Below, one piece after another: positions 16,078 through 24,679 of a DNA stretch of 64,000 nucleotides. This DNA is from Sphingomonas sp. JUb134 (GTDB taxonomy: Bacteria; Pseudomonadota; Alphaproteobacteria; Sphingomonadales; Sphingomonadaceae), in NCBI RefSeq assembly GCF_004341505.2, contig NZ_SLYP02000002.1, positions 62,001-126,000 on the forward strand, in the 5' to 3' direction. Under the pieces are notes generated by a model. That model was given only the letters and a program-made list of their open reading frames with translations. It was not told the origin of the DNA and did no database searches. The number at the start of each line of letters is the position of its first letter. The first letter of the stretch is position 1. The position numbers and the translations under genes were made by a program.

Positions 16078-16392
16078 TCAGTCGCCGAAGAAGCGGCGCT
16101 TGATGGCGATCTGCGCCTCGCCATCGGACTGGCCGAGGGTCATCAGCCGGTCGGTCTCGAGCGTGATCGCGAGATCGGCGGGAAGATCGGCCCAGCGTGA
16201 GGCGATGGTGACCGCGGCGGCCGCTGTGGTCAGCTCGCCGGGGTGCGCGCCATGCCATGCGACGGTTTCGTCCTCACCCGTGAGATGCGGGTGCGGGCGC
16301 AGCACCTGGACGAAGAAGGTGCCAAGCGGGCGGTCCCACCCGATGCTGACGCTGGTGCCGGGTTCGATACCGGGAAACTGGTGGCGGCTCAT
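16078..16392 (-). CDS. Hypothetical small protein
   Basis: A 104-residue protein beginning MSRHQFPGIEPGTSVSIGWD with a strand-rich N-terminus (TFFVQVLRPHPHLTGEDE). CTGAAAGGATCGCC precedes the ATG. It is 17 bases after the preceding gene, so in an operon. No family recognised. Confidence 0.6.
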   Translation of the reverse strand: MSRHQFPGIEPGTSVSIGWDRPLGTFFVQVLRPHPHLTGEDETVAWHGAHPGELTTAAAAVTIASRWADLPADLAITLETDRLMTLGQSDGEAQIAIKRRFFGD

Positions 16393-16408
16393 GGCGATCC
16401 TTTCAGGG

Positions 16409-16702
16409 TCAGTGCAGCGAGATCCACTCGCCGTGCCAGGGGCGCGGGTGCGGGTAGAAGCGAAGAACGCCTGGAACATCGGTTTCGCCGCTGGCGAGGC
16501 GTTCTTCCAGCCAGAGGATGTAGAGCGCGGCGTCGGCGAGATCGCCGGCGAGCAGATCGTCGAGCATCGCGGCCTCGCGCGCGGTCTGTTCGTCGAGCGC
16601 GGACCAGTCCAGCGCATCGAGGAAACGGTCGCGTCGATCGGTGTAGCGCGCGATGCGGGCAGCGTCGGCCTGGACGCTGGCGATGGCGAGATGGATATCC
16701 AC
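16409..16702 (-). CDS. Hypothetical small protein
   Basis: A 97-residue helical protein. GTG at 16702 is preferred because AAGGAG lies 8 bases upstream; an in-frame ATG at 16723 is the alternative. Residues 20-70 are acidic helix (DALDWSALDEQTAREAAMLD). Hairpin CCCCGCGCC..GGCGCG plus an AAGGGGAGCGGGAGCG tract (16742-16760) precede it. Confidence 0.6.
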   Translation of the reverse strand: MDIHLAIASVQADAARIARYTDRRDRFLDALDWSALDEQTAREAAMLDDLLAGDLADAALYILWLEERLASGETDVPGVLRFYPHPRPWHGEWISLH

Positions 16703-16779
16703 GGGCGGTGCTCCTTCCGGCATGTCGGTGACATGCCGCCCGCTCCCGCTCCCCTTCCCTCGCGCCGCTGGCGCGGGGA

Positions 16780-17586
16780 TCATGCCGCGAGGATTTCGCG
16801 GATCGCGTCGCTCCGGCGCGGATAGGCAAGCCGGGGCAGATCGCGCGCGGTGCGCCGGGCGTCGCGCGTCAGCTCGAAGCAATAGGTGAATAGCGGGCTT
16901 TGCCGGTGCGGGCGGAGCAGATTGTCGGCACGGAGCCGCGCGAGCCAGTCGGCGGGGTGTTCGTGCGCCTCCGGCCTCGGCGCACCGAGCCGCACCAGCT
17001 GGTCGATCGCCCCGGCATGGCCGGATTCGAGGTTGCGGATCTTCGACAGCGTTCTCTCCGAGATCGTCTCGCCGGCGATGCGCAGCACCGTCCGCGGCCT
17101 CGTGCGGCCGCGATAGGCGCCCGACAGCGCGGCATAGACGACGCCGCAATGGCCGAAGGCGGGATCGGAGAAGCTGACGACAGCGTCGATCCGGGGCTTG
17201 GCGAGGCGCAGGAGGCGGAAGGCGCGCGACGTGAAGAAGCTTTCGCCGTTCGCGGCGACCGAGGGCAGGCAGATGAGCCGTTGCAGTACGCAGCCCCGAG
17301 CGGGATCGGCATAGCCGGTGTGCCGGGTGATGACCGCGCCGGTCGCCGGCACGCCGAACACGATGAGACCGACCAACGTGGATCTGCCCGGGTCGCCCGG
17401 ACCGAACAGCCCGCAGGCGAGCTGGGCGGCGGGATAGCGCGGGAGGTAATGATGGTCGGCGAGGAATGCGCGGGCAGTATCATGGGCGACGACATCGACG
17501 GCGTAGCGGCGCGGGTCGATCACGCTGTCGCCGGCAACGAACAAGCTGCGCCGGTCGCGCCAGCGCTGGGAGCGGTCGGTGAGCAT
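16780..17586 (-). CDS. Mom-like (GNAT-related) protein, candidate DNA adenine modification enzyme
   Basis: A 268-residue protein with GGAGG five bases before ATG 17586. Residues 43-75 (RAFLADHHYLPRYPAAQLAC followed by GLFG and LVGLIVFGVPATG) match the phage Mu Mom family: H-Y-S/L-x-R-x-P-x-A, then G-L-x-x-G and L-V-G-x-x-x-F-G. Mom converts adenine to N6-methylcarbamoyladenine and protects DNA from restriction. Later segments (HCGVVYAALSGAYRGRTRP) resemble the family's second half. It is 12 bases downstream of the DpdA-like gene and clearly in the same operon. Family by remembered motifs; activity is inference. Confidence 0.65.
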   Translation of the reverse strand: MLTDRSQRWRDRRSLFVAGDSVIDPRRYAVDVVAHDTARAFLADHHYLPRYPAAQLACGLFGPGDPGRSTLVGLIVFGVPATGAVITRHTGYADPARGCVLQRLICLPSVAANGESFFTSRAFRLLRLAKPRIDAVVSFSDPAFGHCGVVYAALSGAYRGRTRPRTVLRIAGETISERTLSKIRNLESGHAGAIDQLVRLGAPRPEAHEHPADWLARLRADNLLRPHRQSPLFTYCFELTRDARRTARDLPRLAYPRRSDAIREILAA

Positions 17587-17597
17587 GGTTACCTCCG

Positions 17598-18602
17598 TCA
17601 GGCCGCGTCGGCGTAGATCTCGGCCGCCCAGGTCTCGATCCATCCGGTGGTGATCTCATCGTGATCGAGATCGCCGCTCTCGATCAGGGCGCGGATCTCG
17701 GCGCGAGCCTGCGCGATCGCGCGTTCCCAGGGGTCGGCGGTTGGTGGCGGTGGAGCAGACGCCGCGGCCTCGGGCAGGTGGCGCGGTGTTTCGAGCGTTC
17801 GCGCGCATTGCGTGCGATACCAGCGTTCCATGAAGTCGGCGCCGAGCGCGTCGGTCTTGGCGATGCGATGCCTGAGCGCGTGCTGTCGCACGCCTACGCC
17901 CCATCCCTGGCTGTCTATCGAGGCGATCCAGCGTGCGAACGGCGTGAGGTACGGCAGGGCATCGCCTTTCACCCCGAAGAGGTGCGCCTTGACGCCGATC
18001 GGCAGGATGCGGGTCAGCCGCTCGACGACGGCGATCAGCCCTTCGGGACCGTGGATCGGTCGCCGGCACATGCTGCCGATGCCGACGACGGTGCCGGGCA
18101 GGATCAGACCGCCGATCGCGTCGAGTGAACGGACGTAGTCGTCGGGCACGCGGCCCTGCAGCACGGGCATCAGCCGGTCGCGGATGGCCAAGTCGTCGGC
18201 GCGGGCAAAGCATTCTCGGTTGGTGGCGGTGGTGCGCGCGATGCGGTCGAGCACTTCCTCGCGGTCGTGGGCAACGCCCTCTTCGCAGCAGTAATCGACC
18301 GACGAGATGCGTCGGAACGGCCATGACGCGGCGAGCGCCATGTAATCGGCGATGCTCCAGGGAAGCCCGCCATAGCGGACCATCATGGTGTAACCGGCGG
18401 AATCGAGGTCGACGCTGGCGAGCGGTCGCGCGTTGGCGAGCGTTCCGGTGCGCCATCCCGACCACTCGCGCCAGCCATCGGCCTTGCGCCAGCGCGACAG
18501 ACAATTGGCCGAGATCAGCACCGGTGCTTGCAGCGCGACCGCGCGCTGAAGGATAGGCCCGTTTGCGAGATGCGGCAGGCCGAGGATGATCTCGATCGTC
18601 AT
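17598..18602 (-). CDS. DpdA-like tRNA-guanine-transglycosylase homologue
   Basis: A 334-residue protein (MTIEIILGLPHLANGPILQR). The pattern of a short N-terminal strand, SANCLSRW, an ASVDLDSAGY acidic motif (D65, D67), RRISSVDYCCEEG (D103, C105, C106) and GIGSMCRRPIHG fits the DpdA-type TGT-like family, which inserts 7-deazaguanine bases into DNA. No QueC/QueD/QueE/FolE-like precursor genes are seen in the window, so the base would have to come from the host or the substrate may differ. No clear ribosome site; the region 5' of the start is packed with TAGC repeats like those of the par locus. Confidence 0.65.
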   Translation of the reverse strand: MTIEIILGLPHLANGPILQRAVALQAPVLISANCLSRWRKADGWREWSGWRTGTLANARPLASVDLDSAGYTMMVRYGGLPWSIADYMALAASWPFRRISSVDYCCEEGVAHDREEVLDRIARTTATNRECFARADDLAIRDRLMPVLQGRVPDDYVRSLDAIGGLILPGTVVGIGSMCRRPIHGPEGLIAVVERLTRILPIGVKAHLFGVKGDALPYLTPFARWIASIDSQGWGVGVRQHALRHRIAKTDALGADFMERWYRTQCARTLETPRHLPEAAASAPPPPTADPWERAIAQARAEIRALIESGDLDHDEITTGWIETWAAEIYADAA

Positions 18603-18634
18603 CGTCTAGCGGCCAGCTAGCTGATAGCTGTCGG
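18603..18634. promoter_or_regulatory. Dispersed TAGC repeat cluster upstream of the DpdA-like gene
   Basis: CTAGCGGCCAGCTAGCTGAT, then AGCTGTC. The segment AGCTAGCTGATA is the same as in the repeats upstream of parA (about 47775-47787). A binding site for the plasmid ParA/RHH system is a plausible reading. Confidence 0.5.
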
Positions 18635-18652
18635 CCATTCCGACAATACGCA

Positions 18653-19012
18653 TCACAGATCCTCGCGCAGCATGAGCGTGAGAACACGGCGCGTGATGCT
18701 GGCGTCGGCGGGGTCTTCCGATCCCCATTCCAGCGCCACGTCATAATAATCGATACGGAAGTGTATCGTCTCGCCTGACAGCTCGAACTGGCCGCGATCG
18801 CGCTCGGGACAGTCGGCGGGGAAAGTGTAGCGGCGCAGCGCCTGCAGGACATGCGCCTGGGCGACGGCTTCCGAGGCGAGCGTGCCGTTCGACAGCGCGC
18901 CGAGGCACGCGCGCGTCATGACGATCTTCGCGGTGCGGTCGAACCCCTGGCGGCAACGGTCGTTGAGCCTGGCCACGGCTTCGAGGCGCGTTTCGGTGGC
19001 GGTCGAAATCAT
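18653..19012 (-). CDS. Probable DUF3768 family protein
   Basis: A 119-residue protein beginning MISTATETRLEAVARLNDRC with a GGAGGATCATC leader. The pattern ARLNDRCRQGFDRTAKIVMT, then TRACLGAL, resembles DUF3768, a family common on sphingomonad and rhizobial plasmids. The remaining part is strand-rich (IHFRIDYYDVALEWGSEDP). Function unknown. Confidence 0.6.
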   Translation of the reverse strand: MISTATETRLEAVARLNDRCRQGFDRTAKIVMTRACLGALSNGTLASEAVAQAHVLQALRRYTFPADCPERDRGQFELSGETIHFRIDYYDVALEWGSEDPADASITRRVLTLMLREDL

Positions 19013-19055
19013 GTGATGATCCTCCGTTTGGTCGATAGCGATGGTGGCGGGGACT

Positions 19056-20021
19056 TCAGGCGGCGAGCGCGTCGCTTCGTCCCCGGCCTCGTTCGGGAAA
19101 GGCCGCATGGAAGCGGTCGAGCCAGTCGCCCATCGTCGGGCGCTCGCCGAGCGGGATGACGGCCGCGACATCCTGGAACCGGATGAGGTCGAGCGGCGCA
19201 TCGCGGATGATCCGGTCGATCTCGTCAGCCGGCAGGAGGTGCTCGTCGCGGATGAAGGCGGTCATCGATCCCGGGCGCGCGCGGGTCGATCTGCGCCACA
19301 GGCCCTCGACCGTGTGCAGTCGCGGGGCGGCGCGTGCCTCGACCAGCACGATGAGTCGCAGGCACCATTGCGGGAGGCCGCGGATTTCGCTCGGATGGTT
19401 GGCGATGCACAGCCAGCACGCCGATTTGGGTGGCACCGGCAGACCCTCGGCCTGGATGCGGGCGACGCAGTCGGGCCGGTCCCATCGCCATTCGCGCAAG
19501 GGGTACTCGCAGTCGTACAGCGGATCGTCGATCGACAGCGCATGGTTGGCGCGCGCGGTGTCGCGCGGTCCGGCGTCATAGCCGATCAGGCGAACGACGC
19601 GCTGCCCGCGCGCCCAAGCGTCGACCGCTGGTTGCCAGGTCGACAGGAATTTGTCCTGCGGCGCCTTCTTGTATTTGAGGCTGCAACTCGACCCGCCGAG
19701 CGACTTGCTCGGCAGCGTGGCATTGGTCAGGCACATCTCGAGGATGCCGTAATAGGGCGGCCAGTGCTTGAATCGCTTCGGGACATAGCTGACCAGCTCG
19801 AAACGGATACCGCGGTCGCGCATCCAGGGCCGGATCACGTCGAGATATTCGTAGGTCGCCGGTTTCTCGACCGAGGTATCGGCGGTCAGCACGAGGTCAG
19901 GCGCTTCGCCGCGCGCGTGCTTCTCGATCAGCAGCGCGGTGCTGTCGACGCCGATGCCGTAGGCCAGCACCACTGGTGGCGGCGGCGCCAGCGGCACGAC
20001 CGGAACTGGCGCGCCGGTCAT
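19056..20021 (-). CDS. PP-loop ATPase with variant GIGVDS motif
   Basis: A 321-residue protein. Residues 18-32 (VLAYGIGVDSTALLI) form a variant PP-loop in which the usual SGGxDS is GIGVDS, as in a phage/plasmid branch of the PAPS reductase-like superfamily. Cysteines at SSCSLKYKK and in KSACWLCIANHP suggest a metal or cluster site. GGAGGAGGCGCC precedes ATG 20021, which overlaps the preceding small gene's stop by ATGA. This is the second PP-loop enzyme in the block; with the DpdA-like and Mom-like genes it makes a nucleic-acid modification pathway likely, though unproved. Confidence 0.75.
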   Translation of the reverse strand: MTGAPVPVVPLAPPPPVVLAYGIGVDSTALLIEKHARGEAPDLVLTADTSVEKPATYEYLDVIRPWMRDRGIRFELVSYVPKRFKHWPPYYGILEMCLTNATLPSKSLGGSSCSLKYKKAPQDKFLSTWQPAVDAWARGQRVVRLIGYDAGPRDTARANHALSIDDPLYDCEYPLREWRWDRPDCVARIQAEGLPVPPKSACWLCIANHPSEIRGLPQWCLRLIVLVEARAAPRLHTVEGLWRRSTRARPGSMTAFIRDEHLLPADEIDRIIRDAPLDLIRFQDVAAVIPLGERPTMGDWLDRFHAAFPERGRGRSDALAA

Positions 20022-20212
20022 GGCGCCTCCTCCGGTTCTAGATAGGTGTCATAGGGCGCACCGGCAGACTCGATCCAGCTACCCTCCTCGTCGAGATTCT
20101 CGATCCGTGCGAGCAGCGCCGCCTTCAGCTGGCGCGCATCGACGTCGTGGCCCTTGTCGTCGTTCGAGACGAGGCTGAAGGCGAGCGTGTAGGCGTGGTT
20201 GTAGCGCGCCAT
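20018..20212 (-). CDS. Hypothetical small protein
   Basis: A 64-residue protein (MARYNHAYTLAFSLVSNDDK) starting two bases after the GHKL gene's stop and overlapping the PP-loop gene by ATGA. Such tight packing supports translation. Family not recognised. Confidence 0.7.
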   Translation of the reverse strand: MARYNHAYTLAFSLVSNDDKGHDVDARQLKAALLARIENLDEEGSWIESAGAPYDTYLEPEEAP

Positions 20213-20213
20213 G

Positions 20214-21911
20214 TCACGCGTCCTCCGCCGCGGCCTTGGGCGCGGCGGGAACCGCGCGGGGCGTGATCGTCACGTCGAGCCGGTCGCGATTGATGACGAC
20301 GGTGACCGTCCGGTCCTCGGGGACGAGGAAATAATGCCCCGCCAGCTTGTCGCGAATGCGGTTCTCAAGCGCGGCATCGTCGCCTTCGAGCAGGCCGATG
20401 ATTCGTTCGGCGGCATCGGCCTGGAAGCGCTCGAGCTGCGTATCGTAGCTGTCGGCATCGCTGTCGTCGCTGGCATAGAAGATCGCGCTTTCGAGGATGT
20501 CGGCGACGCCGAGCGCGGTGATTTCGCTGCCCCGGCGGACGAAGACGGACGTCTCGTCGACCGAGTTGCACGACCATTGGTCGGGTGCGAAGGCGACATC
20601 CGCGTCGGTCGATACCTCGATGAATGCGCCGGCGTGGCTCATCGTCGCCTCGAGCGTGATAGCCTCGACCCAACCGTTTTCCGCCTCGGCGGGGGCTTCG
20701 CGGCTGTCGGAGACGATGAAGGTGCGGTCGCCCTGGGTGACGCGGAACCGCATATCCTCGACACGGGCGAGGATATCGTACCAGCCATAGCCCTTGAACG
20801 CGTCCTGGGCCTCGACCAGCGGACCACCGAACGGATTATGCTTCGCGATCGCCGCCTGCGCGGGTTGGCCGATCAGCGCATCGAAGTCGGGCATCAGCAC
20901 CATGCCGGTGTCGGTCACGCGTGCGCCGCTCTCGTAGTTGCGCGAGCTGTCGGCCGCATAGGCGGTCCATGCGAACAGATAGGGCTCGGCTTCGGGTAGT
21001 GCGATACCGAGCGAGCGCGCCTCGCGCCAGTCATGCGCCGACAGCCGGTGCGTCCCCGCGGCCTCGATCGCGCGGTAGATCGCGAGCCGGACCGCATCGC
21101 GCAGGGCGGCGATGCCGGTGTTCTCGACCACTTCCTTGCGCGCCGGGAGGACGAGCTGGATTTGCGGCGCGTCGAAGATGTCGACCCGCGCGATCCAGTG
21201 GCCGCCCCGGTCGACTTCCTGAACATACGGCAGGTCGCACGGGATGGTCAGCCCGTGGAAGTTGAGGCGTCCGTCGCGCGAGGAATAATGCGAGGGGTGT
21301 TTCTGGAACACGCCGATGCGCACGCCGTACCATTCCTCGACATGGACCGCGTCCTTCAGCCAGTCCTCCTGCGGAAGGACCGCGCCGTTCCAGGTCACGG
21401 GAACCGGATAATGTTTGGCGGCGCGGGCCACGTCGCGCTCGAGCGTCTTCAGCCACTCGTCGGGCACGCGCACGGTGATCGCGGTGCCGCGCATGATCGG
21501 ATCGGGTTCGATCGCGATCGGGCGGCTCGTCTCCCACGCCGAGGCCGGGATATGCGCCATCCAGCCCTGGCGGTCGGGTTTCGAGAAGGAGCGGATGATG
21601 ACGTCGCGGCCTGCGAGGCTGAACACGCCCATGCCGGCGGGATCTTCGGCGCGGCGCGTCTCGTCGGACCAGCCCGAGCGGCCGAGCGTGACGATGCTCA
21701 CCGGATCGGCGATGCCGTGGCCGTCATCGGTGATGTGCAGGAAGTGCTCGGCGCCGGCGCCGTTCAGCGCGAGCGCGACGCCGGTCGCACCGGCGCGGCG
21801 CGCGTTCTGGAGGAGTTCGCAGATGACGTCGAACGCGGTATTGTTGAACAGGCGCGTGACCTTGGCGATCGTCTCGGGGGCGACCGCGGTCGCGATGGTG
21901 GCGGGAATCAT
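20214..21911 (-). CDS. GHKL (HSP90-like) ATPase
   Basis: A 565-residue protein with a Bergerat ATP-binding fold: N-box ELLQNARRAG (E32, N36), G1 box DDGHGIAD (residues 62-69) and G2 box GMGVFSLAG (93-101). The layout resembles HSP90/MutL-type ATPases; residues about 200-330 form the transducer-like second domain. The C-terminal 200 residues have no recognised motif. Proteins of this type occur in phage and plasmid defence loci and in chaperone roles. AGGAG precedes the start; a long polypurine tract lies at 21953-21978. It heads the run of PP-loop, DpdA-like and Mom-like genes. Confidence 0.8.
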   Translation of the reverse strand: MIPATIATAVAPETIAKVTRLFNNTAFDVICELLQNARRAGATGVALALNGAGAEHFLHITDDGHGIADPVSIVTLGRSGWSDETRRAEDPAGMGVFSLAGRDVIIRSFSKPDRQGWMAHIPASAWETSRPIAIEPDPIMRGTAITVRVPDEWLKTLERDVARAAKHYPVPVTWNGAVLPQEDWLKDAVHVEEWYGVRIGVFQKHPSHYSSRDGRLNFHGLTIPCDLPYVQEVDRGGHWIARVDIFDAPQIQLVLPARKEVVENTGIAALRDAVRLAIYRAIEAAGTHRLSAHDWREARSLGIALPEAEPYLFAWTAYAADSSRNYESGARVTDTGMVLMPDFDALIGQPAQAAIAKHNPFGGPLVEAQDAFKGYGWYDILARVEDMRFRVTQGDRTFIVSDSREAPAEAENGWVEAITLEATMSHAGAFIEVSTDADVAFAPDQWSCNSVDETSVFVRRGSEITALGVADILESAIFYASDDSDADSYDTQLERFQADAAERIIGLLEGDDAALENRIRDKLAGHYFLVPEDRTVTVVINRDRLDVTITPRAVPAAPKAAAEDA

Positions 21912-22004
21912 GGGAGTGCGCTCCTGGAAAAGGGCTCAGGCGTCCGTCACGCCTTCCCTCCCCGCTCCCTCTCTCCTTCATCGGCGCATCGGGCCGAGCC
22001 CTGG

Positions 22005-22190
22005 TCAGCCTGCCTTGCCGTCGCGGAACGCGCCGACCACGGTGTCCGCGTCCCAGTGACCGCTGAGGATACCGCGACGCGGGACCGAGTTGATCGCATA
22101 GCGCCGCGCCGCGAGGAGGCGGGCACGCCGGGTGTCGCGGTCGATCGGCGCGCCGGTTGCGATATCGCGGGCGAGGCGAAGCGGCGTCAT
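22005..22190 (-). CDS. Hypothetical small basic protein
   Basis: A 61-residue protein (MTPLRLARDIATGAPIDRDT) with an arginine-rich centre (RRARLLAARRYA) and a C-terminal W-D-A-D-T-V segment. Its ATG overlaps the stop of the Myb-repeat gene by ATGA. No family recognised. Confidence 0.6.
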   Translation of the reverse strand: MTPLRLARDIATGAPIDRDTRRARLLAARRYAINSVPRRGILSGHWDADTVVGAFRDGKAG

Positions 22191-23461
22191 GGCTTTTCCT
22201 CATCGATTGTGCCGGGGATGGCAACATGGTCGGTGACGCCCGTTCCCGAAGGATCGAGCGCGATAATTTCGGCGAGCGTCCAGGGGGCTGCGCGGCGCGG
22301 GCGACGCGAGAAGCGAAGCTCGTGCTTTTCGGCATATTTGTGGACCGCTGGATATTTGCGGCCGATCGCTGCCGCAACATCAGGCAGCGCGACGCCGAAG
22401 TCGTGCGCGATGCGCAGCGCCCGGATCTCCTCTTCGGTCCATTTCCGGTGATAGCCGTGGACAAGGCCGAGGATGTTCGCGCGCGTGAACAGCGAAGCCT
22501 TGGTGCGACCCATCTTCGTCGCCAGGGCGTCCATCGGCATCGTGCCGTAAAGGTCGCGCAGCCTTTCCAGATCATTGTCGCTCCACACCGGCCCGCCCCG
22601 GAACCCGTCGCGGTTGGCATGTGTGCCGCGCAACCCGAGATAGTCGGCGCGCCAGCGGATAGAGCATTTCGTGCGGCCGAGCCTGGTCGTGAGCGGGGTC
22701 AGGCTTGCCCCGTCGGCATAGGCGCGGATGAGCAGTGTGTCTTCGTCAGGGGTCCAGTTGCGGCCCCATCCCCGGCCATAGCCGAGCTTGCGCAGGTGCG
22801 GCCCGAAGCCAGCCTTGGTCCTGCGCGGAAAGCCCTCTGTGGCGAGAATGTCGATGATCGCGATATAACGAAGCCCCTCCCCGGCCAGCGTCAGCGCCCG
22901 CGTCGCCTCGGCCTCGGTCCAGTCAGCGGGCTTGTTGGGATGGCGCAAACCGAGCGCGTTGGCACGGGTCGCGGTGCCGGACAGCGGGCGTCCGATCAGC
23001 GTGGCGATCTGTGCGATCGGGATCGCCTGCGCGTAGCCGGCGCGCAGCTGGGCATCCTCCCAGTCGCTCCATTTTGGAGGATTTCCTTCGGTCAGCCCGA
23101 GCACGCCCGCGCGGGCATAGACGCTGGTGCAGGCGCGGCCGAGATCTCCAGCGAGATCGGCCGTGGGGCGAAGGCCATATTCGCGGGTGAGCCATGCGTC
23201 TTCGTCGGTCGACCACGGACGCGACGAATTGCGGCGCAGGCCCAGTTTGGCGATCTTGTCGCGCACGCCGGCGCGGCCGCGACCGAGCGCGGCGACGATG
23301 TCGTCGATCGCAGCGTCGTCGCAGAACATGCGTTCGACCGTGGCGATCTCGTCGGGGGTCCAGGCATCGTGCCGGAACGGCATCTCGCGCAGGCGCCCGC
23401 ACGGCTCGGGCAGCTTCGGACACGCGACCAGCTCGACGATATCGGGCGCGAGGTCGGTCAC
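22187..23461 (-). CDS. Protein built from seven Myb/SANT-like helical repeats
   Basis: A 424-residue protein starting at GTG 23461, overlapping the HerA gene by GTGA. It consists of repeats of about 45-50 residues, each opening with a W-T/S-x-x-E/D motif and ending G-R-x-x-x-x-x-x-R-A-x-x-L-G-L: AWTPDEI, PWSTDED, KWSDWED, DWTEAEA, NWTPDED, VWSDNDL, KWTEEEI, plus a final partial PWTLAEI. This is the Myb/SANT or GcrA-like three-helix DNA-binding pattern. Seven in tandem suggests a long, multi-site DNA contact, unusual in bacteria. The co-transcribed HerA-like and GHKL ATPases suggest a DNA-processing complex. Confidence 0.75.
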   Translation of the reverse strand: MTDLAPDIVELVACPKLPEPCGRLREMPFRHDAWTPDEIATVERMFCDDAAIDDIVAALGRGRAGVRDKIAKLGLRRNSSRPWSTDEDAWLTREYGLRPTADLAGDLGRACTSVYARAGVLGLTEGNPPKWSDWEDAQLRAGYAQAIPIAQIATLIGRPLSGTATRANALGLRHPNKPADWTEAEATRALTLAGEGLRYIAIIDILATEGFPRRTKAGFGPHLRKLGYGRGWGRNWTPDEDTLLIRAYADGASLTPLTTRLGRTKCSIRWRADYLGLRGTHANRDGFRGGPVWSDNDLERLRDLYGTMPMDALATKMGRTKASLFTRANILGLVHGYHRKWTEEEIRALRIAHDFGVALPDVAAAIGRKYPAVHKYAEKHELRFSRRPRRAAPWTLAEIIALDPSGTGVTDHVAIPGTIDEEKP

Positions 23462-24663
23462 AGCGACACCACGGCGACGTCGCTCAGCCGCGCGCGCAGC
23501 CGTGCATGCAGGCGGGCGATGCGGTCGTCGCCCTTGGGCATGGTGTCGACCGCGGCGATCGCCGACAGGAGGTTGAGCGCGCGGTCGGTGCGCTCGGCGT
23601 CGAGCGACAGGTGCCGTGCGAGGTCGCGCGCGGTGCTGGCGTTGGGGGAGATGCGCTTCAGCGCGTCCATGATCGCGGCCGCGTCGGTCGCAGCGGGATC
23701 GAGCAGGAACGCGTCGAGCGCGCGCGTGCCCTTGAGGGCGATGGCGGGGCCGTGGTCCGCGACCTCGGCCAGGCCCGCGAGATCGAGCAGCTTCGCCGCC
23801 TCGTCGGCATCGACGGACGCGGCGGCACGCAGTTCCGGGGTCTTGCCGAGATGTTCGGTGATGGTGGGATCGATATGCGCCAGCACCGGGGTTGCCGACA
23901 GCGCCGGACCCATCGCGAAGAAATCGCCGGGGGCGAGGTTGCGCAGCAGGTCGGCGTCACGCGCGGGAAAGCCGAGCAGGTCGGCCGCGCGCGCGATGTC
24001 GCGGTCGAAGACGTTGAGCCCGACCAGCACGTTCTGCAGCTCGGACACGACCGAGGTGGAGAGCTTCGCGAGGCGCTGGGTGGCGATGACGGGGGCGAGA
24101 CCGCGCTTGCGGCCGCGCGCGCACAGGTCGGTCAGGGTGGCGACGCCGAGCCGGCGGGCATCGGCATCGAGCGCGGAACCGGCGACATGCGGTGCGAGCA
24201 GATGGCCCTCGTCGATGCACACCAGCATGGTATGCGCCCAGTCCTCGCGCGGTGCGCCGACCAGGCCGGCAAAGAACGCGGCTGCCTTGATGATCCGCTG
24301 GTCGGGATCGAGGTCGGTGAGGTCGATGTGCATCGACAGCCGATGTCGCCGGCTGCGCGTCGCCGCGGCCGTCAGCCCGTCGGCGGTGAGTTCGACCGCG
24401 CGGATCGTGGTCGCGCCGATATGGCGGGCGAGGTTCTCGAATTCCCCCTCGGGGTCGACGATCGCAAGCGTCGTATAGTCGAACGCCTCCTCGATGATCC
24501 GGCGCAAGGTCCTGCTCTTGCCCGCCCCGGAGCTGCCCTGGATGAGCAGGCGTCCGGCAAGCAGGCGATCGAGGTCGAGGCTGAGCGTGCCGGTCGAATG
24601 ATGGCCGAGCGGTACGCGATTGTCCGCGGCCTCGGGCGCGCGAATCGGGGTGACACAGGTCAT
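23458..24663 (-). CDS. HerA-like (DUF87) ATPase
   Basis: A 401-residue protein; ATG 24663 is preceded by CGGAGGACCACGCC. Walker A GSSGAGKS at residues 43-50 sits after the HerA/VirB4-like GRLLIQ strand; IVDPEGEFENL is the typical HerA/DUF87 segment after the first helix; Walker B is MLVCIDEGHLL near residue 152, and IATQRLAKLS is the sensor region. These are hexameric DNA-pumping ATPases used in end processing, plasmid transfer and several defence systems. No NurA nuclease is present; the partners here are the Myb-repeat and GHKL proteins. Confidence 0.8.
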   Translation of the reverse strand: MTCVTPIRAPEAADNRVPLGHHSTGTLSLDLDRLLAGRLLIQGSSGAGKSRTLRRIIEEAFDYTTLAIVDPEGEFENLARHIGATTIRAVELTADGLTAAATRSRRHRLSMHIDLTDLDPDQRIIKAAAFFAGLVGAPREDWAHTMLVCIDEGHLLAPHVAGSALDADARRLGVATLTDLCARGRKRGLAPVIATQRLAKLSTSVVSELQNVLVGLNVFDRDIARAADLLGFPARDADLLRNLAPGDFFAMGPALSATPVLAHIDPTITEHLGKTPELRAAASVDADEAAKLLDLAGLAEVADHGPAIALKGTRALDAFLLDPAATDAAAIMDALKRISPNASTARDLARHLSLDAERTDRALNLLSAIAAVDTMPKGDDRIARLHARLRARLSDVAVVSL

Positions 24664-24679
24664 GGCGTGGTCCTCCGGG

